Shown in pieces: positions 32,515 through 42,183 of a stretch of 64,000 nt of DNA. The translations under genes and the position numbers were made by a program. How positions within the stretch are numbered: position 1 is the stretch's first letter; every line of letters begins with the position of its first letter. A model generated the notes under the pieces. It searched no databases. It was not told the DNA's origin and worked only from the letters and a program-made list of their open reading frames with translations. The stretch is from Hyphomicrobium sp. (GTDB lineage: Bacteria; Pseudomonadota; Alphaproteobacteria; Rhizobiales; Hyphomicrobiaceae): assembly GCA_030148725.1 (NCBI GenBank), contig JASBSU010000031.1, forward strand, positions 173,433 to 237,432. Direction: 5' to 3'.

Positions 32515-32961
32515 ATGGCACGACATTCGATTTTAGCAGCCGCCGCTGGCGGCCTGCTCGCGGCGCTCGCTGCAACGACCGCCGCTGATGCACTGCCCCT
32601 CGCAAAGGCCCCGACTGCACCTCAGGGTATCGTCGAACAGACCGGTCCCCGGGGCGGCGGAGGATTTCACGGCGGCGGTGGCCCGCGTTTCCACGGAGGC
32701 GGCGGCCCACGCTTCCACGGTGGGCCTCGTTTCGGCGGCGGCCCCCGATTTCACGGCCCTGGCTTCCCGCGCCACTTCCACGGCCCGCGGTTCCGTGGCG
32801 GGTTCTATCCTTACGCGTACGGCTTCGGCGCCTATCCGTACTACTACGACGGCTTCTACGACGATTATAGCTACTCCGACTGCGCACCCTTGCGCCGTCG
32901 CGCGCTGCAGACCGGTAAGCGTTATTGGTGGAACCGCTACCACGCGTGCATAGACGGTTAA
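32515..32961 (+). CDS. Gly/His-rich small secreted protein, same C-terminal motif (copy 3)
   Basis: Signal peptide; repeats of GGGPRFHG; C-term CAPLRRRALQTGKRYWWNRYHAC. Confidence 0.75.
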   Translation: MARHSILAAAAGGLLAALAATTAADALPLAKAPTAPQGIVEQTGPRGGGGFHGGGGPRFHGGGGPRFHGGPRFGGGPRFHGPGFPRHFHGPRFRGGFYPYAYGFGAYPYYYDGFYDDYSYSDCAPLRRRALQTGKRYWWNRYHACIDG

Positions 32962-33021
32962 GCACCGCGGATTGAGGATAAGGGGCCGGACCTTCGCCGG
33001 CCCCTTTGCTTATCTGCGGAT

Positions 33022-33573
33022 TTGGGCGCCGAGCCGATGATGCCTGCAAGTGATGCCGCTGCTCAGTCAGTCACCGTCAGGCGCTGGCGGGATCTGAAGC
33101 ACAGCAAAAAGCTCATCAAGGAACTCGACTCCATATTTTTCGAGGCGAGCAACACGAAGTCGTTCGCCAGCGACGAAGCGCGAGCGGCATTCCGTGAGCG
33201 ATGGTTCGGACGCTACCTCGAGCATTATCCTGAATGGGCCTATATCGCGTTGGCCGCCGATGGGTCGGTCGCAGGCTATCTCGTCGGCGCGCTGGATGAA
33301 GCGAGCGGCTTTGAAGACTTCGCATCTGCTGCGCAGGCGTTTCCCGCCCATCTGCATGTCAATCTCGCACCGCGCTTCCGCAGCCGCGGCATCGGCGCCG
33401 ACCTCATCGAAGCTTTCGTCGCGGATGCGCGACGCGCCGGCACCAAGGGCGTGCACGTGGTGACATCGGCTGACGCGCGCAATGTCCGCTTCTACGATCG
33501 CGTCGGCTTCAAGCCGCGCGCCGCGACCACCGTCAATGGCAGCGACCTCGTTTTCCTCGGCCGCACGATTTAG
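33022..33573 (+). CDS. GNAT family N-acetyltransferase
   Basis: LHVNLAPRFRSRGIGADLIEAFVADARRAGTKGVHVVTSADARNVRFYDRVGFKP. Confidence 0.9.
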   Translation: MGAEPMMPASDAAAQSVTVRRWRDLKHSKKLIKELDSIFFEASNTKSFASDEARAAFRERWFGRYLEHYPEWAYIALAADGSVAGYLVGALDEASGFEDFASAAQAFPAHLHVNLAPRFRSRGIGADLIEAFVADARRAGTKGVHVVTSADARNVRFYDRVGFKPRAATTVNGSDLVFLGRTI

Positions 33574-33590
33574 GCGCACACTCAAAACGA

Positions 33591-33616
33591 AAAAGCCCGC
33601 GCTCAACGGCGCGGGC
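33591..33616 (-). terminator. Terminator for the DUF2147 gene
   Basis: Stem GCCCGCGC/GCGCGGGC followed on the minus strand by TTTTTCGTTTT. Confidence 0.75.
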
Positions 33617-33641
33617 CATTCCGATCTGCGATGCGTGTGTC

Positions 33642-34463
33642 TCAGTCCCTGTCGCAAGGGAAGCGGATGACGCCGACGTAAGGCGCCGTGACGCTGCACG
33701 TCTTGCCCGAGCGCTTCAGCTTCACCGGGCCATCGCCGTTCTCCAGCTCGTCCATGAGCCGCGCGATGACTTTGCCCTTGCCGGCTCCACCCTGAGGCGC
33801 ATTGCTGTAGTCGTCTTCCGGCTCGGCTTTGGCCGTATCCGACTTCTTCTCGTCAGCCTTCGGCGCAGGCGTATCCGCCTTTGCGGCGTCGCGCTTCTCG
33901 GCTTCGGGCTTAACGGCGTCCGATGGTGAGGCCGCAGCGTTCAACTGAACCGGCGCCGACTTGTCGTCGGTCGACGGCTTCGCCTCGTCTGCTTTCGCAG
34001 TGTCCGCGGGCTTTGGCGCGGCGGCCGGCGTTGCTGCTGCGGATTCGCCAGCCTTGCATGTCTGCAGATCCGCAGGCGCGCGCTTCCACGTGAATGTCTC
34101 GCTCAGCCACTTCGTGCCGGCGTAGCCTTTGACGCGCAGCTTGCCGTTGTCGAGCGCAGTCAGCTCGACGTCGAACTTCTTGCCGCGATCAGGATCGTAG
34201 ATCCAGCCGTTGTCCCACTTGTTTTTGCCGACCGGTGCGACGTTGCCGATGATCTGCTTGCCGCAATCCTTTGCGTCGCCGGCGTCCTTCGTCCACGCAA
34301 CGCGGCCACACAGCTTGCCATTGCATTCGATGATTTCCACGGCGCCGCGGCCTGTGTGATCGATCCACACGCCGAGCGGGGAATTGTCGGCATGCGCAGC
34401 CGCGGCGGACAGCATCGCAACCGCGAGGCTGGTGCACGACAATGCGATACGTTCAAAGCGCAT
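33642..34463 (-). CDS. DUF2147 domain-containing secreted protein
   Basis: SPLGVWIDHTGRGAVEIIECNGKLCGRVAW...IYDPDRGKKFDVELTALDNGKLRVKGYAG. Confidence 0.88.
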   Translation of the reverse strand: MRFERIALSCTSLAVAMLSAAAAHADNSPLGVWIDHTGRGAVEIIECNGKLCGRVAWTKDAGDAKDCGKQIIGNVAPVGKNKWDNGWIYDPDRGKKFDVELTALDNGKLRVKGYAGTKWLSETFTWKRAPADLQTCKAGESAAATPAAAPKPADTAKADEAKPSTDDKSAPVQLNAAASPSDAVKPEAEKRDAAKADTPAPKADEKKSDTAKAEPEDDYSNAPQGGAGKGKVIARLMDELENGDGPVKLKRSGKTCSVTAPYVGVIRFPCDRD

Positions 34464-34604
34464 GGGATTACCTCCGAAGACTTGAGATCTTGACCTAGGC
34501 AAATGCCGGCCAACGCGCAAGCGTGTCGTCCGCTGCGCAAAATCTTATGCTTCTTGTGCCCTAAGCAGTTCCGTGTGGAACAGGGCACGCACATAGGATC
34601 ATTG

Positions 34605-35189
34605 CTATTTGTTCACGTAGACGCTCGCGTTGAGCATAGCTTTTGCGCCCGCATTTTCAGGCACGTGGAGCTGAATGAAGCTCAGTGTCTTGGGCGCGCG
34701 GTGTGTCCATGAGTACACGCGCGTGGAGCCTTCTTGCCACGACTTGTCGTGAGCCCGTCCGACGCCCCGCGTCAATTCGCCGAGCAGCAGCTCCGCGTTC
34801 TTGTTCGGAACACGCAATGCGCACGACGTGGCGGTCGCTGCAGCAAACCCCGGAGCCTCTCTCTGGATCGCATCATCGGCTTTGCCGCGCGCTGCAGTGA
34901 GGACGAATTCTTCGCCGTGATCGTGATAGCGCCAGCCGAGGAACTTCTCGTGCGGCGTATCGGGAATGTAGGGCGCGAGATCCTCGCCGTAGAGCTGATC
35001 GTATTCACCGAAGCCCGCAGCCCGCTCGACGCCGTCGAGATCCGGCAGATGCTTCAGGCAGAAGAAATTGAACTGGCCGAAAACGCGTGCTGGCCCCTTC
35101 TGCTTCGGGATCGTCTGCGCAGCGGCGACGACCGGCAACGTCGCAACGGCAAGCACGATGATGAGTATGCGCGGCAGGCGGAAGCTCAT
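34605..35189 (-). CDS. Hypothetical secreted protein
   Basis: Signal peptide MSFRLPRILIIVLAVATLPVVAAAQ; uninterrupted ORF. Confidence 0.6.
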   Translation of the reverse strand: MSFRLPRILIIVLAVATLPVVAAAQTIPKQKGPARVFGQFNFFCLKHLPDLDGVERAAGFGEYDQLYGEDLAPYIPDTPHEKFLGWRYHDHGEEFVLTAARGKADDAIQREAPGFAAATATSCALRVPNKNAELLLGELTRGVGRAHDKSWQEGSTRVYSWTHRAPKTLSFIQLHVPENAGAKAMLNASVYVNK

Positions 35190-35214
35190 GGCTTTGCTCC
35201 AGCGCACATGCAGC

Positions 35215-35760
35215 TTAGCGCGAAGCGACCGGCGGCGGCACCGGCGGCCAGCCCGAGGTATCCTCCGACCACCTGCCCTCGGTGATCATCTTGGCCTGCT
35301 CCTCACATGACGGCGGTTTTCGCGTCATGCGCGTCCACACTTCCGACGAGCCGAGGATCGGCAACAGGACGTAGCCCGTCACCTTCACTTTGTTGGGGCT
35401 CAGCACTTCTGCGTAACCGCTGAAATTCGTGCCGAGATCGGGAACGTAGACGTTGCCATCGGCCCAGGTTCCGTCCGGCTGCTTCTTGAAGCCCGTCACG
35501 ACAGTCAGCCCGCACACGAAGCGCGACTGAAGTTTCGCGTCGGGATTGCGGAAGTCGCGCAGCGGCCCGCGATCAGGACCGCGCGGCTTCTTCAGCCACG
35601 ACACGCGTCCACACCGTTCTCTGCCGCACGGGCCGAACTGCATGATGACCTCGCCATGCGAGTCCATCCAGTACCCGTCGAGGTTCTCGGCACGCACACC
35701 CGTCGTGGTGAGGCCAACGGCGGCAGCAAGGCTCGCCAGGCAAAGTGCGACGGCTCGCAT
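35215..35760 (-). CDS. DUF2147 domain-containing secreted protein (second)
   Basis: NLDGYWMDSHGEVIMQFGPCGRERCGRVSWLKKP...VYVPDLGTNFSGYAEVLSPNKVKVTGYVLLPILG. Confidence 0.82.
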   Translation of the reverse strand: MRAVALCLASLAAAVGLTTTGVRAENLDGYWMDSHGEVIMQFGPCGRERCGRVSWLKKPRGPDRGPLRDFRNPDAKLQSRFVCGLTVVTGFKKQPDGTWADGNVYVPDLGTNFSGYAEVLSPNKVKVTGYVLLPILGSSEVWTRMTRKPPSCEEQAKMITEGRWSEDTSGWPPVPPPVASR

Positions 35761-35861
35761 GTCGATGTTCGCTCCTCTGAAAATCGATTTTAGGGCCCAA
35801 ATCTTTTGCACGAACAACCCCAGTCGACAATCTATCCGCGCCGGTCAAGGCATTTATGCGG

Positions 35862-37604
35862 CTACTCCTGTGGCGGATACGGCGCCACCGCATTGCGTTC
35901 GTCCTGAGCGTCGGGATCGGCCTCAGGCTCGGCAGCGGCGTCGTGGTGCCGATGCCTGTGATACTCCGCCTCTCCGTGCATCTCGTAGCCGAACTCGGAC
36001 ACCGCTTTGCCGGGTCCGACAACAGCCAGATAAGCGGTGACCGTTATGACCACGACCGACAATAGAGCCTGCCAGAAGTACGGCCGCGCGCGCAGCACGC
36101 CCGCCGTCGACTTCATCTCCTGCGTGATCACATAGCCGCCCATGCTGCGCCGGAACCAGCCGGTGAGCTGACCGTCCTGGCCGAGATGTTTCGGCACGCG
36201 CTTCCAGCCGGCGAAGAGATCGCCGATGAACCCGAGCATCGATCGGAAATCCGCCGTCACCAACCCGGTTTTGTCCTGATAGATGACGTCCTCGCCCGCG
36301 ATGAAACCCGGATTGGCGCGTCCGATGGCTTTGCCCGTCAGTTGCGCCGGACGGCCGATCACGGGCGACGCCGCGGGGTTGGTCATCAGGGCAGCAACGG
36401 TCGTTGCCGACGCTGCGGTCGACGGGAAGCGAATTCTGAGCGTGATGAGCACGCCGACCGCGAATGCTGCCGGCACGTACAGCCAGGCGCCGCTGATCGC
36501 GGTGAGGATCGCGAGCAGCAGCGGGAACGCGAGCACGCCCAGCTCCCACAGGAACTGGCTCCATAGCGCGCCCTTGTCGAGATGCACGCGCCGCGCAGCC
36601 GCCTCGAGATCGTAGTCCGGGAACGGTTGTGCCTTTTCGCGGGCGATACCGCCGAGGTGTTCGATACGCATGCCCGTCAGCGGATGCGTCGAGTTCAGCT
36701 CGATCAGCCGCGCCCATGGATTGTGCGCATCGAACAGCATTGCCTCCGATGCACGCTCCGGGCTTTGCAGGTCGCTCTCCGCTTCCAGACCCGAGTAGCG
36801 CGCGTTCTTCACGTCGATGACGCCGAGATGACGCGTGCTCTGCAAGAGGCTCTGCGTCTCTTCGGTGTCCTCCACCTTCACGATCCCGTAGGCGATCTTG
36901 ACGAGCGCCGACGCGAGATGGCGTGCCTCGACGCGTTCCGCCGAGAACGCGTCCGCGAGATATTCGCGCGTGCGGCTAAGATAGTAGAGCAGGTAGATGC
37001 CGACGTAATACATGACGATCGCGGCAACACCGACCAGCGCCTGCCCACCCTTGTTCTTGCCGTTGCCGGATTTGCTAGAGCGCATCGACGCCGCGTAGAC
37101 CTGATAGAGGATCTGCACGAGCGTTCCTGCCGCCGTCATCACGATGAAATCGCGATTGACGATGTGTCCCAGCTCATGCGCGACGACCGCGCGTTGTTCG
37201 TCTTCGTTCAAGAACTCGAAGATACCGTCCGTCAAGACGATGCGCGCGTTCGAGCGCAGCAGCCCGTACGTGAAAGCCGTCGGGTTGCGATCCGGGATCA
37301 ATCCCAGGCGCGGCGCGCTGAAGCGGTATTGATTGGCAACGTCGTGCATCAACTGGTGGACGCCGGGATACCGCGCCTTCACTTCCGCATCTTCGAGGAA
37401 CTGCATCTTGTTGAACCACCGCAGCGACAGATCGCTCAGCCACGGACTGATCAGGAAGATCACGCCGTTGATGACGATGGTCAGCGTGATGGCAAATCCG
37501 AGATCGACGTTGTCAGTGAAGACCAGCGCGGCAAGAATGACGCCGCACACCATGCCGAAGATCAGTCCGAGCGTGACCAGCGAGGCGAAGAAAAGGCGAG
37601 CCAT
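35862..37604 (-). CDS. M48 family metallopeptidase (HtpX-like)
   Basis: RAVVAHELGHIVNRDF (HExxH), membrane N-terminus, REYLADAFSAE. Confidence 0.92.
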   Translation of the reverse strand: MARLFFASLVTLGLIFGMVCGVILAALVFTDNVDLGFAITLTIVINGVIFLISPWLSDLSLRWFNKMQFLEDAEVKARYPGVHQLMHDVANQYRFSAPRLGLIPDRNPTAFTYGLLRSNARIVLTDGIFEFLNEDEQRAVVAHELGHIVNRDFIVMTAAGTLVQILYQVYAASMRSSKSGNGKNKGGQALVGVAAIVMYYVGIYLLYYLSRTREYLADAFSAERVEARHLASALVKIAYGIVKVEDTEETQSLLQSTRHLGVIDVKNARYSGLEAESDLQSPERASEAMLFDAHNPWARLIELNSTHPLTGMRIEHLGGIAREKAQPFPDYDLEAAARRVHLDKGALWSQFLWELGVLAFPLLLAILTAISGAWLYVPAAFAVGVLITLRIRFPSTAASATTVAALMTNPAASPVIGRPAQLTGKAIGRANPGFIAGEDVIYQDKTGLVTADFRSMLGFIGDLFAGWKRVPKHLGQDGQLTGWFRRSMGGYVITQEMKSTAGVLRARPYFWQALLSVVVITVTAYLAVVGPGKAVSEFGYEMHGEAEYHRHRHHDAAAEPEADPDAQDERNAVAPYPPQE

Positions 37605-37953
37605 CGGTTCTCTCTGAATGCAGAGGCAGTTCTAAAATCTGGCGCCAAGCTATTGTGCTTCGCGATGCGCGCCTAGGCGGGACAGTTCAAAGGGGTGCAA
37701 CGTGAGACGGCCGCGCAACGCAGCCGCTCGGCGTCCGTCGCCATCGCCCGCGCGAGAGCCCCGGCGTGCTTCGACGGCAAGGCACAAGTCGCTGTTTGCG
37801 ATGTCGGAATTTGCGCCAGCATTTTGTCGCGGTCGGCTTTTCCACAGCTGAATATACGGGGCCGCGACGCTCGTAATAATTCGAATCCCATTTACGCTGC
37901 CGTGGCCGCGCACAGCTCAGTGTCGTGCGTGGCGAAACGCAAGGAGGGTCAAC

Positions 37954-38154
37954 ATGGCATTTGTCACTGGCGACGTCGTGCCGGTCTCGGGGGACGAGCT
38001 GCCGTTCAAGGTTGTCTTCAAGCAGGGCGAGACGGTTCTCACCGAATGGCTCGTCGAAACCAAAGAAGACGGCGAGCTCCAGATCGTCGAGACGCTGAAG
38101 AGCCTCGTCGATGACGAGGACGATGAGGACGGCGACGACGACGACGATGAGTGA
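37954..38154 (+). CDS. Small protein with polyacidic C-terminus
   Basis: SD AAGGAGG upstream; MAFVTGDVVPVSGDELPFKVVFKQGETVLTEWLVETKEDGELQIVETLKSLVDDEDDEDGDDDDDE. Confidence 0.65.
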   Translation: MAFVTGDVVPVSGDELPFKVVFKQGETVLTEWLVETKEDGELQIVETLKSLVDDEDDEDGDDDDDE

Positions 38155-38313
38155 CGCCGACGCGCCCGGTCGCTCGTTCGGGGCCGGGGTTCCGCTTCGA
38201 CTGCTGGCGGCACGCAAGCCGTGTCCGCCAGCCACTTCCAGCCTGTGGATAACTTTCGGCGACCTGATCAAACAGGGGTTGTTTAAGGAACAAAAATAGA
38301 ACAATATGAGGCC

Positions 38314-39438
38314 ATGCGTCTGAAATTCTTGCATACCGCCGACTGGCAGCTCGGCAAGCGGTTCGGCTCGTTTCCGGGCGAGGAAGCCGCTGTTCTTCGC
38401 AATCACCGGCTGCAGGCGATCGATCGCCTCGCCGAGACGGCAATCGAAACCGGGTGTTCGGCGGTTCTGGTGGCCGGCGACGTTTTCGATGCCGAAACGG
38501 TGCCGGAGACCCTGACCAGCCGGGTCATGGCCCAGCTGAAGGCCTATCGGCAACTCGACTGGCATCTTCTGCCGGGCAACCACGATCCGGCGCGCATTGG
38601 CGGCGTCTGGAGCACGGCATCGGCAGGTGGACTGCCGGAGAACGTGCATCTGCATCTTGAGCCACAGCCTGCCGAGATCGCCCCAGGCGTCGTGCTGCTG
38701 CCGGCCCCGTTGGCATCCAAGCGCACCGAAACAGACCCCACGGCTTGGTGGGACGGGGTAGAGACCGGCCAGGCCATGCGCATCGGCTTTGCGCACGGCT
38801 CCGTACAGGGCTTCGGCAGCAACGGCGACGCCAACGTGCCCATCGATCCGGCGCGCGTGAAGTCGGCGCGGCTCGCTTATCTGGCGCTGGGTGACTGGCA
38901 CGGGACGATGCGGATCTCCGATCGCGTCTGGTACTCGGGTACCCCGGAGCCCGACGGCTTCCGCGACAACGACCCAGGCAACGCGCTTGTTGTCAGTATC
39001 GACGGCACTGCACCGCCTGAGGTGTCGCCTGTGCGCACCGCGCACTTCACCTGGCTGCGACGCGCTCAGAAAGTGGACGACGCGGGCTCCCTCGACGGGC
39101 TTGAAGCTGAGGTCGCTGCGCTGGCCGGCGCTGCCGGACGCTGCTTGCTGAACTTGGAACCTTCTGGGTCGGTCTCACTCGCCGAGCTGGCGCGTATCGA
39201 AGCGCGTCTCGCAGCTTTGCAGCCACGTCTTTTCCATCTCTCGACCGACCTGAGCGCTTTGACCGCCTTCGCAGACGCTGCCGATCTTTCGGCGTTGAGT
39301 TCGCCCGCACTGGCTGAAATTGCGCAACGCCTCAAGGAGAAGTCACTTGGTGGTGGCGGCGACGCCGCCGTCGCCGGACGCGCTTTGCGCCGACTGTTTG
39401 CATACGCGCGTCAGGCAGAAGCGGGAGTAAAGGCATGA
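38314..39438 (+). CDS. DNA repair metallophosphoesterase (SbcD/YhaO-like)
   Basis: MRLKFLHTADWQLGKRFGSF; VLVAGDVFD; LLPGNHDP; GFAHGSV. Confidence 0.9.
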   Translation: MRLKFLHTADWQLGKRFGSFPGEEAAVLRNHRLQAIDRLAETAIETGCSAVLVAGDVFDAETVPETLTSRVMAQLKAYRQLDWHLLPGNHDPARIGGVWSTASAGGLPENVHLHLEPQPAEIAPGVVLLPAPLASKRTETDPTAWWDGVETGQAMRIGFAHGSVQGFGSNGDANVPIDPARVKSARLAYLALGDWHGTMRISDRVWYSGTPEPDGFRDNDPGNALVVSIDGTAPPEVSPVRTAHFTWLRRAQKVDDAGSLDGLEAEVAALAGAAGRCLLNLEPSGSVSLAELARIEARLAALQPRLFHLSTDLSALTAFADAADLSALSSPALAEIAQRLKEKSLGGGGDAAVAGRALRRLFAYARQAEAGVKA

Positions 39439-42035
39439 AGATCCGCGCCATTCGCTTGCGAGAGGTGGGTCGCTTCAGCGCGCCTGTCGCGTTGGAAGGA
39501 TTGACGGGCGGCCTCGACGTGCTCTGCGGTCCCAACGAGTTCGGTAAGTCGACCATTCTCAAGGCCGTCAACACCGCGCTTTTCGTTCCTCACACGTCCA
39601 AGAAGCAGGAGATCGAGGAGCTGCGCCCCTACAGCGGTGGCGCGCCGTTGATCGAGCTCGACCTCGAACTCGGAAATCGCCTCTGGCGGCTGCGCAAGCA
39701 GTATCTCTCCACGCGTTCGGCGGAGTTGCGCGACCTCGCGACGGGCCAGCTTTGTCGCGGCGCCGACGCTGAGGCACAGCTCCTTTCGCTGCTCGGCAGC
39801 TCGGGCCACTTCGCACTGCTCTGCGTCACGCAGGGGACCGCGCTTGCCGCCATGTCGCCGACGAGAACCGGCGGCGAGACGTTCATGGGCGCCATCGAGA
39901 AGGAGGTCGAGAGCGTCGCTGACGGCAATGCCTCCCGCCTTGTCGCCGAGCGCGTCAGGTCCGAACTCGCCGGGCTGATGACCAGTCACACGCCGCCGCG
40001 CCCGAGCGGTGCGCTGAAAGCCGCACTCGAAGAGCGCGACCGTCTTGGCAAGCAGCGCGACGACGCGCTGGCTCGTATGCAGCGCGCGCAGGCGCGCCTC
40101 GACACCCTGGAGAAGGTGCGCGCCGGGCTGATTGAGCTGTCCGATCCCGACAAGGCCACCGCGCGTCAGCAGGCAGCGCACAGCGCACGCCACGCCTTCG
40201 AAGACGCGCGTGAGGCGACCGACAAGGTCCGAGCAGCAGAAGCAGCCGTCGCCGCGTGTGAGAAGCAGCTCACCGCAGCGCAGACAATGCTCCACTCTCT
40301 GGATCAAGCAATCGCCGAACTTGCCCGCCGCGAGGCTACCGCGGCACAGATTGCGCCTCTGCTGGCAGAGGGCGAGGCGAGGGCATCAGCTTGCACCGAG
40401 CGTGTGGCCGCCGAGCGCGAAAAGCGAGACGCGTTGAAACGGCTCCTCGTCGAGATCGAACGCGATCGCAAGACAGTGGAGCGTCGCCAGCGTCTTGCCG
40501 AAATCGAGCAGCGTCTCGAGATCGCGCGCGCCGCCGAGATCGAGCGATCAGAGGCGTCGGCATTGCTCGCAGGCAATTCGGCCGATGACAGGCTCATCGA
40601 TGCAGCGCGCCGTGAGGCGGCCAGCATCGCAAAACTCGAAGCCCGTCTGGCGGCCGCCGCGCCGCGCGTCTCTCTAGCCTACGCGCCAGGGGCGCATGGG
40701 AAGGTCAAGGTCGACGGCCGGCCGCTGGAAGACGGCGAGGTCCTGCAGCCGACGCGCCCGCTGACCATCGAAATCGCCGGCATTGGCGTGCTCACGATCG
40801 AGCCCGGACAATCCGAGGACGTGGCCGCAGATGAAGCCGCGATCACGGCGCACCGGCAGAAGCTCTCCGATCATTTGCAACGTGCCGGCGCGGCGACCGT
40901 GGAAGAAGCCGAGCGTTTGCTCACTGACAGGCGCGCGGCGGAAATGCGTCTTGCCGACGCGACGGCGCGCCTCAACGCATCGGCACGCGAGGGCATCGAG
41001 AGTTTGCAGCGCGCGCACGCCGAGCTGGAAAGTTCAACGTCCCTCGCCGACGCGCTGCCCTCATACGAAGAGATGGAATCCCGCGCGCGTGAAGCGATGG
41101 CGCAGCTCAGCACCGCTGAAACGCTCGTGTCGAATGCCGAGCACGCCGAGCGAGCTGCACGCGACGAGGTGGCGACGCTGCGTGCACGGGCAGCCGCGTG
41201 CGCCGCCGATATCGCCAAGCTGAACGACGATCTGGGCACGCCTGAGCAGCGGGGCGACGAGCACCAACGGAGGCTCGCGGCCGTCGCTGCCGCCCAGTCG
41301 GCGCTCAACACGAGCGTGCGCGAGGGTGCGGCCTGGCGCGAGAAAGCGCCCGACGCGGCGCATTTCGACGACTTGAAGCGCGCCGTTCAAACCGTCGAGG
41401 CGGCACTGGAGCGATCACGCAGCGAGCTGGACTCCCTCCGGCGGCAAGAAGCCGGCCTGCTCGGCGAACTGCGAACCGACAGCGCTGACGACATCGAGGC
41501 GCGCCTCGACGAGTTGAACGATCTTTGTGCGCGCGCCGATGCGCGGTGCAGCGAACTGCAGGAGGAGGCCGCCGCCCTGCTGCTGCTGGCGCAGGAGCTG
41601 GACGCCGCGGCAACGCGGACGCGGGATCGCTACACCCGGCCGGTGGTCGCGCGGCTCGATCCGTATCTGCAACGCGTGATGCCGCAGGCGCGGCTCGTCC
41701 TTGGCGAGGATCTGGCTCCGCATGCGCTCGAGCGCGGCACGGCGCGGGAGGATTTCGCCCGGCTGAGCGGCGGTACGCAGGAGCAGCTCGGGCTTCTCGT
41801 GCGTCTCGCGTTCGCGCGGCTGCTCGCAGACAACGGCACACCTGCACCGCTGATCATCGACGACGCGGTCGTAAACACCGACGATCAGCGCCTCCAGCGG
41901 CTCTTCGACGCCCTCAGGCAGGCGGCTGGAAGCCACCAAGTCCTGGCGATCACTTGCCGGCAGCGCGACTTCGAGAGCCTGGGCGGCCATCAGGTGTCGC
42001 TGTGCGACTGGAAGGACATCCGCGCCGCCGCCTGA
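39435..42035 (+). CDS. SbcC/YhaN-like AAA ATPase
   Basis: LCGPNEFGKSTILKAV Walker A; long coiled coil; ARLSGGTQEQLGLLVRLAFARLL; PLIIDDAVVNTDDQRL. Confidence 0.9.
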   Translation: MKIRAIRLREVGRFSAPVALEGLTGGLDVLCGPNEFGKSTILKAVNTALFVPHTSKKQEIEELRPYSGGAPLIELDLELGNRLWRLRKQYLSTRSAELRDLATGQLCRGADAEAQLLSLLGSSGHFALLCVTQGTALAAMSPTRTGGETFMGAIEKEVESVADGNASRLVAERVRSELAGLMTSHTPPRPSGALKAALEERDRLGKQRDDALARMQRAQARLDTLEKVRAGLIELSDPDKATARQQAAHSARHAFEDAREATDKVRAAEAAVAACEKQLTAAQTMLHSLDQAIAELARREATAAQIAPLLAEGEARASACTERVAAEREKRDALKRLLVEIERDRKTVERRQRLAEIEQRLEIARAAEIERSEASALLAGNSADDRLIDAARREAASIAKLEARLAAAAPRVSLAYAPGAHGKVKVDGRPLEDGEVLQPTRPLTIEIAGIGVLTIEPGQSEDVAADEAAITAHRQKLSDHLQRAGAATVEEAERLLTDRRAAEMRLADATARLNASAREGIESLQRAHAELESSTSLADALPSYEEMESRAREAMAQLSTAETLVSNAEHAERAARDEVATLRARAAACAADIAKLNDDLGTPEQRGDEHQRRLAAVAAAQSALNTSVREGAAWREKAPDAAHFDDLKRAVQTVEAALERSRSELDSLRRQEAGLLGELRTDSADDIEARLDELNDLCARADARCSELQEEAAALLLLAQELDAAATRTRDRYTRPVVARLDPYLQRVMPQARLVLGEDLAPHALERGTAREDFARLSGGTQEQLGLLVRLAFARLLADNGTPAPLIIDDAVVNTDDQRLQRLFDALRQAAGSHQVLAITCRQRDFESLGGHQVSLCDWKDIRAAA

Positions 42036-42100
42036 CGCAGCAGCCGCATGACGCGCCGCCCTCTGACGCGCGCGGCAGCCGGAACCCCACAAGGCAACAA

Positions 42101-42137
42101 AAAGCCCCGGCCGCGCTGCGTGCGCTCCCGGGGCTTT
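42101..42137. terminator. Bidirectional terminator between the SbcC-like and bactofilin genes
   Basis: AAAGCCCCGG...CCGGGGCTTT inverted repeat. Confidence 0.8.
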
Positions 42138-42183
42138 CAGAATGTCGTTCGTTCACTGATGCCCGCGCTACCGAGGCGCGGAC

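Noticed and set aside
31574-33049. 491-aa minus-strand ORF
   Set aside because: Spans three plus-strand secreted-protein genes with signal peptides and a shared motif; Arg/Ser-rich shadow translation.
37687-39045. 452-aa minus-strand ORF
   Set aside because: Antisense to the acidic small protein and the SbcD-like gene.
39411-40307. 298-aa minus-strand ORF
   Set aside because: Antisense to the SbcC-like ATPase N-terminus.
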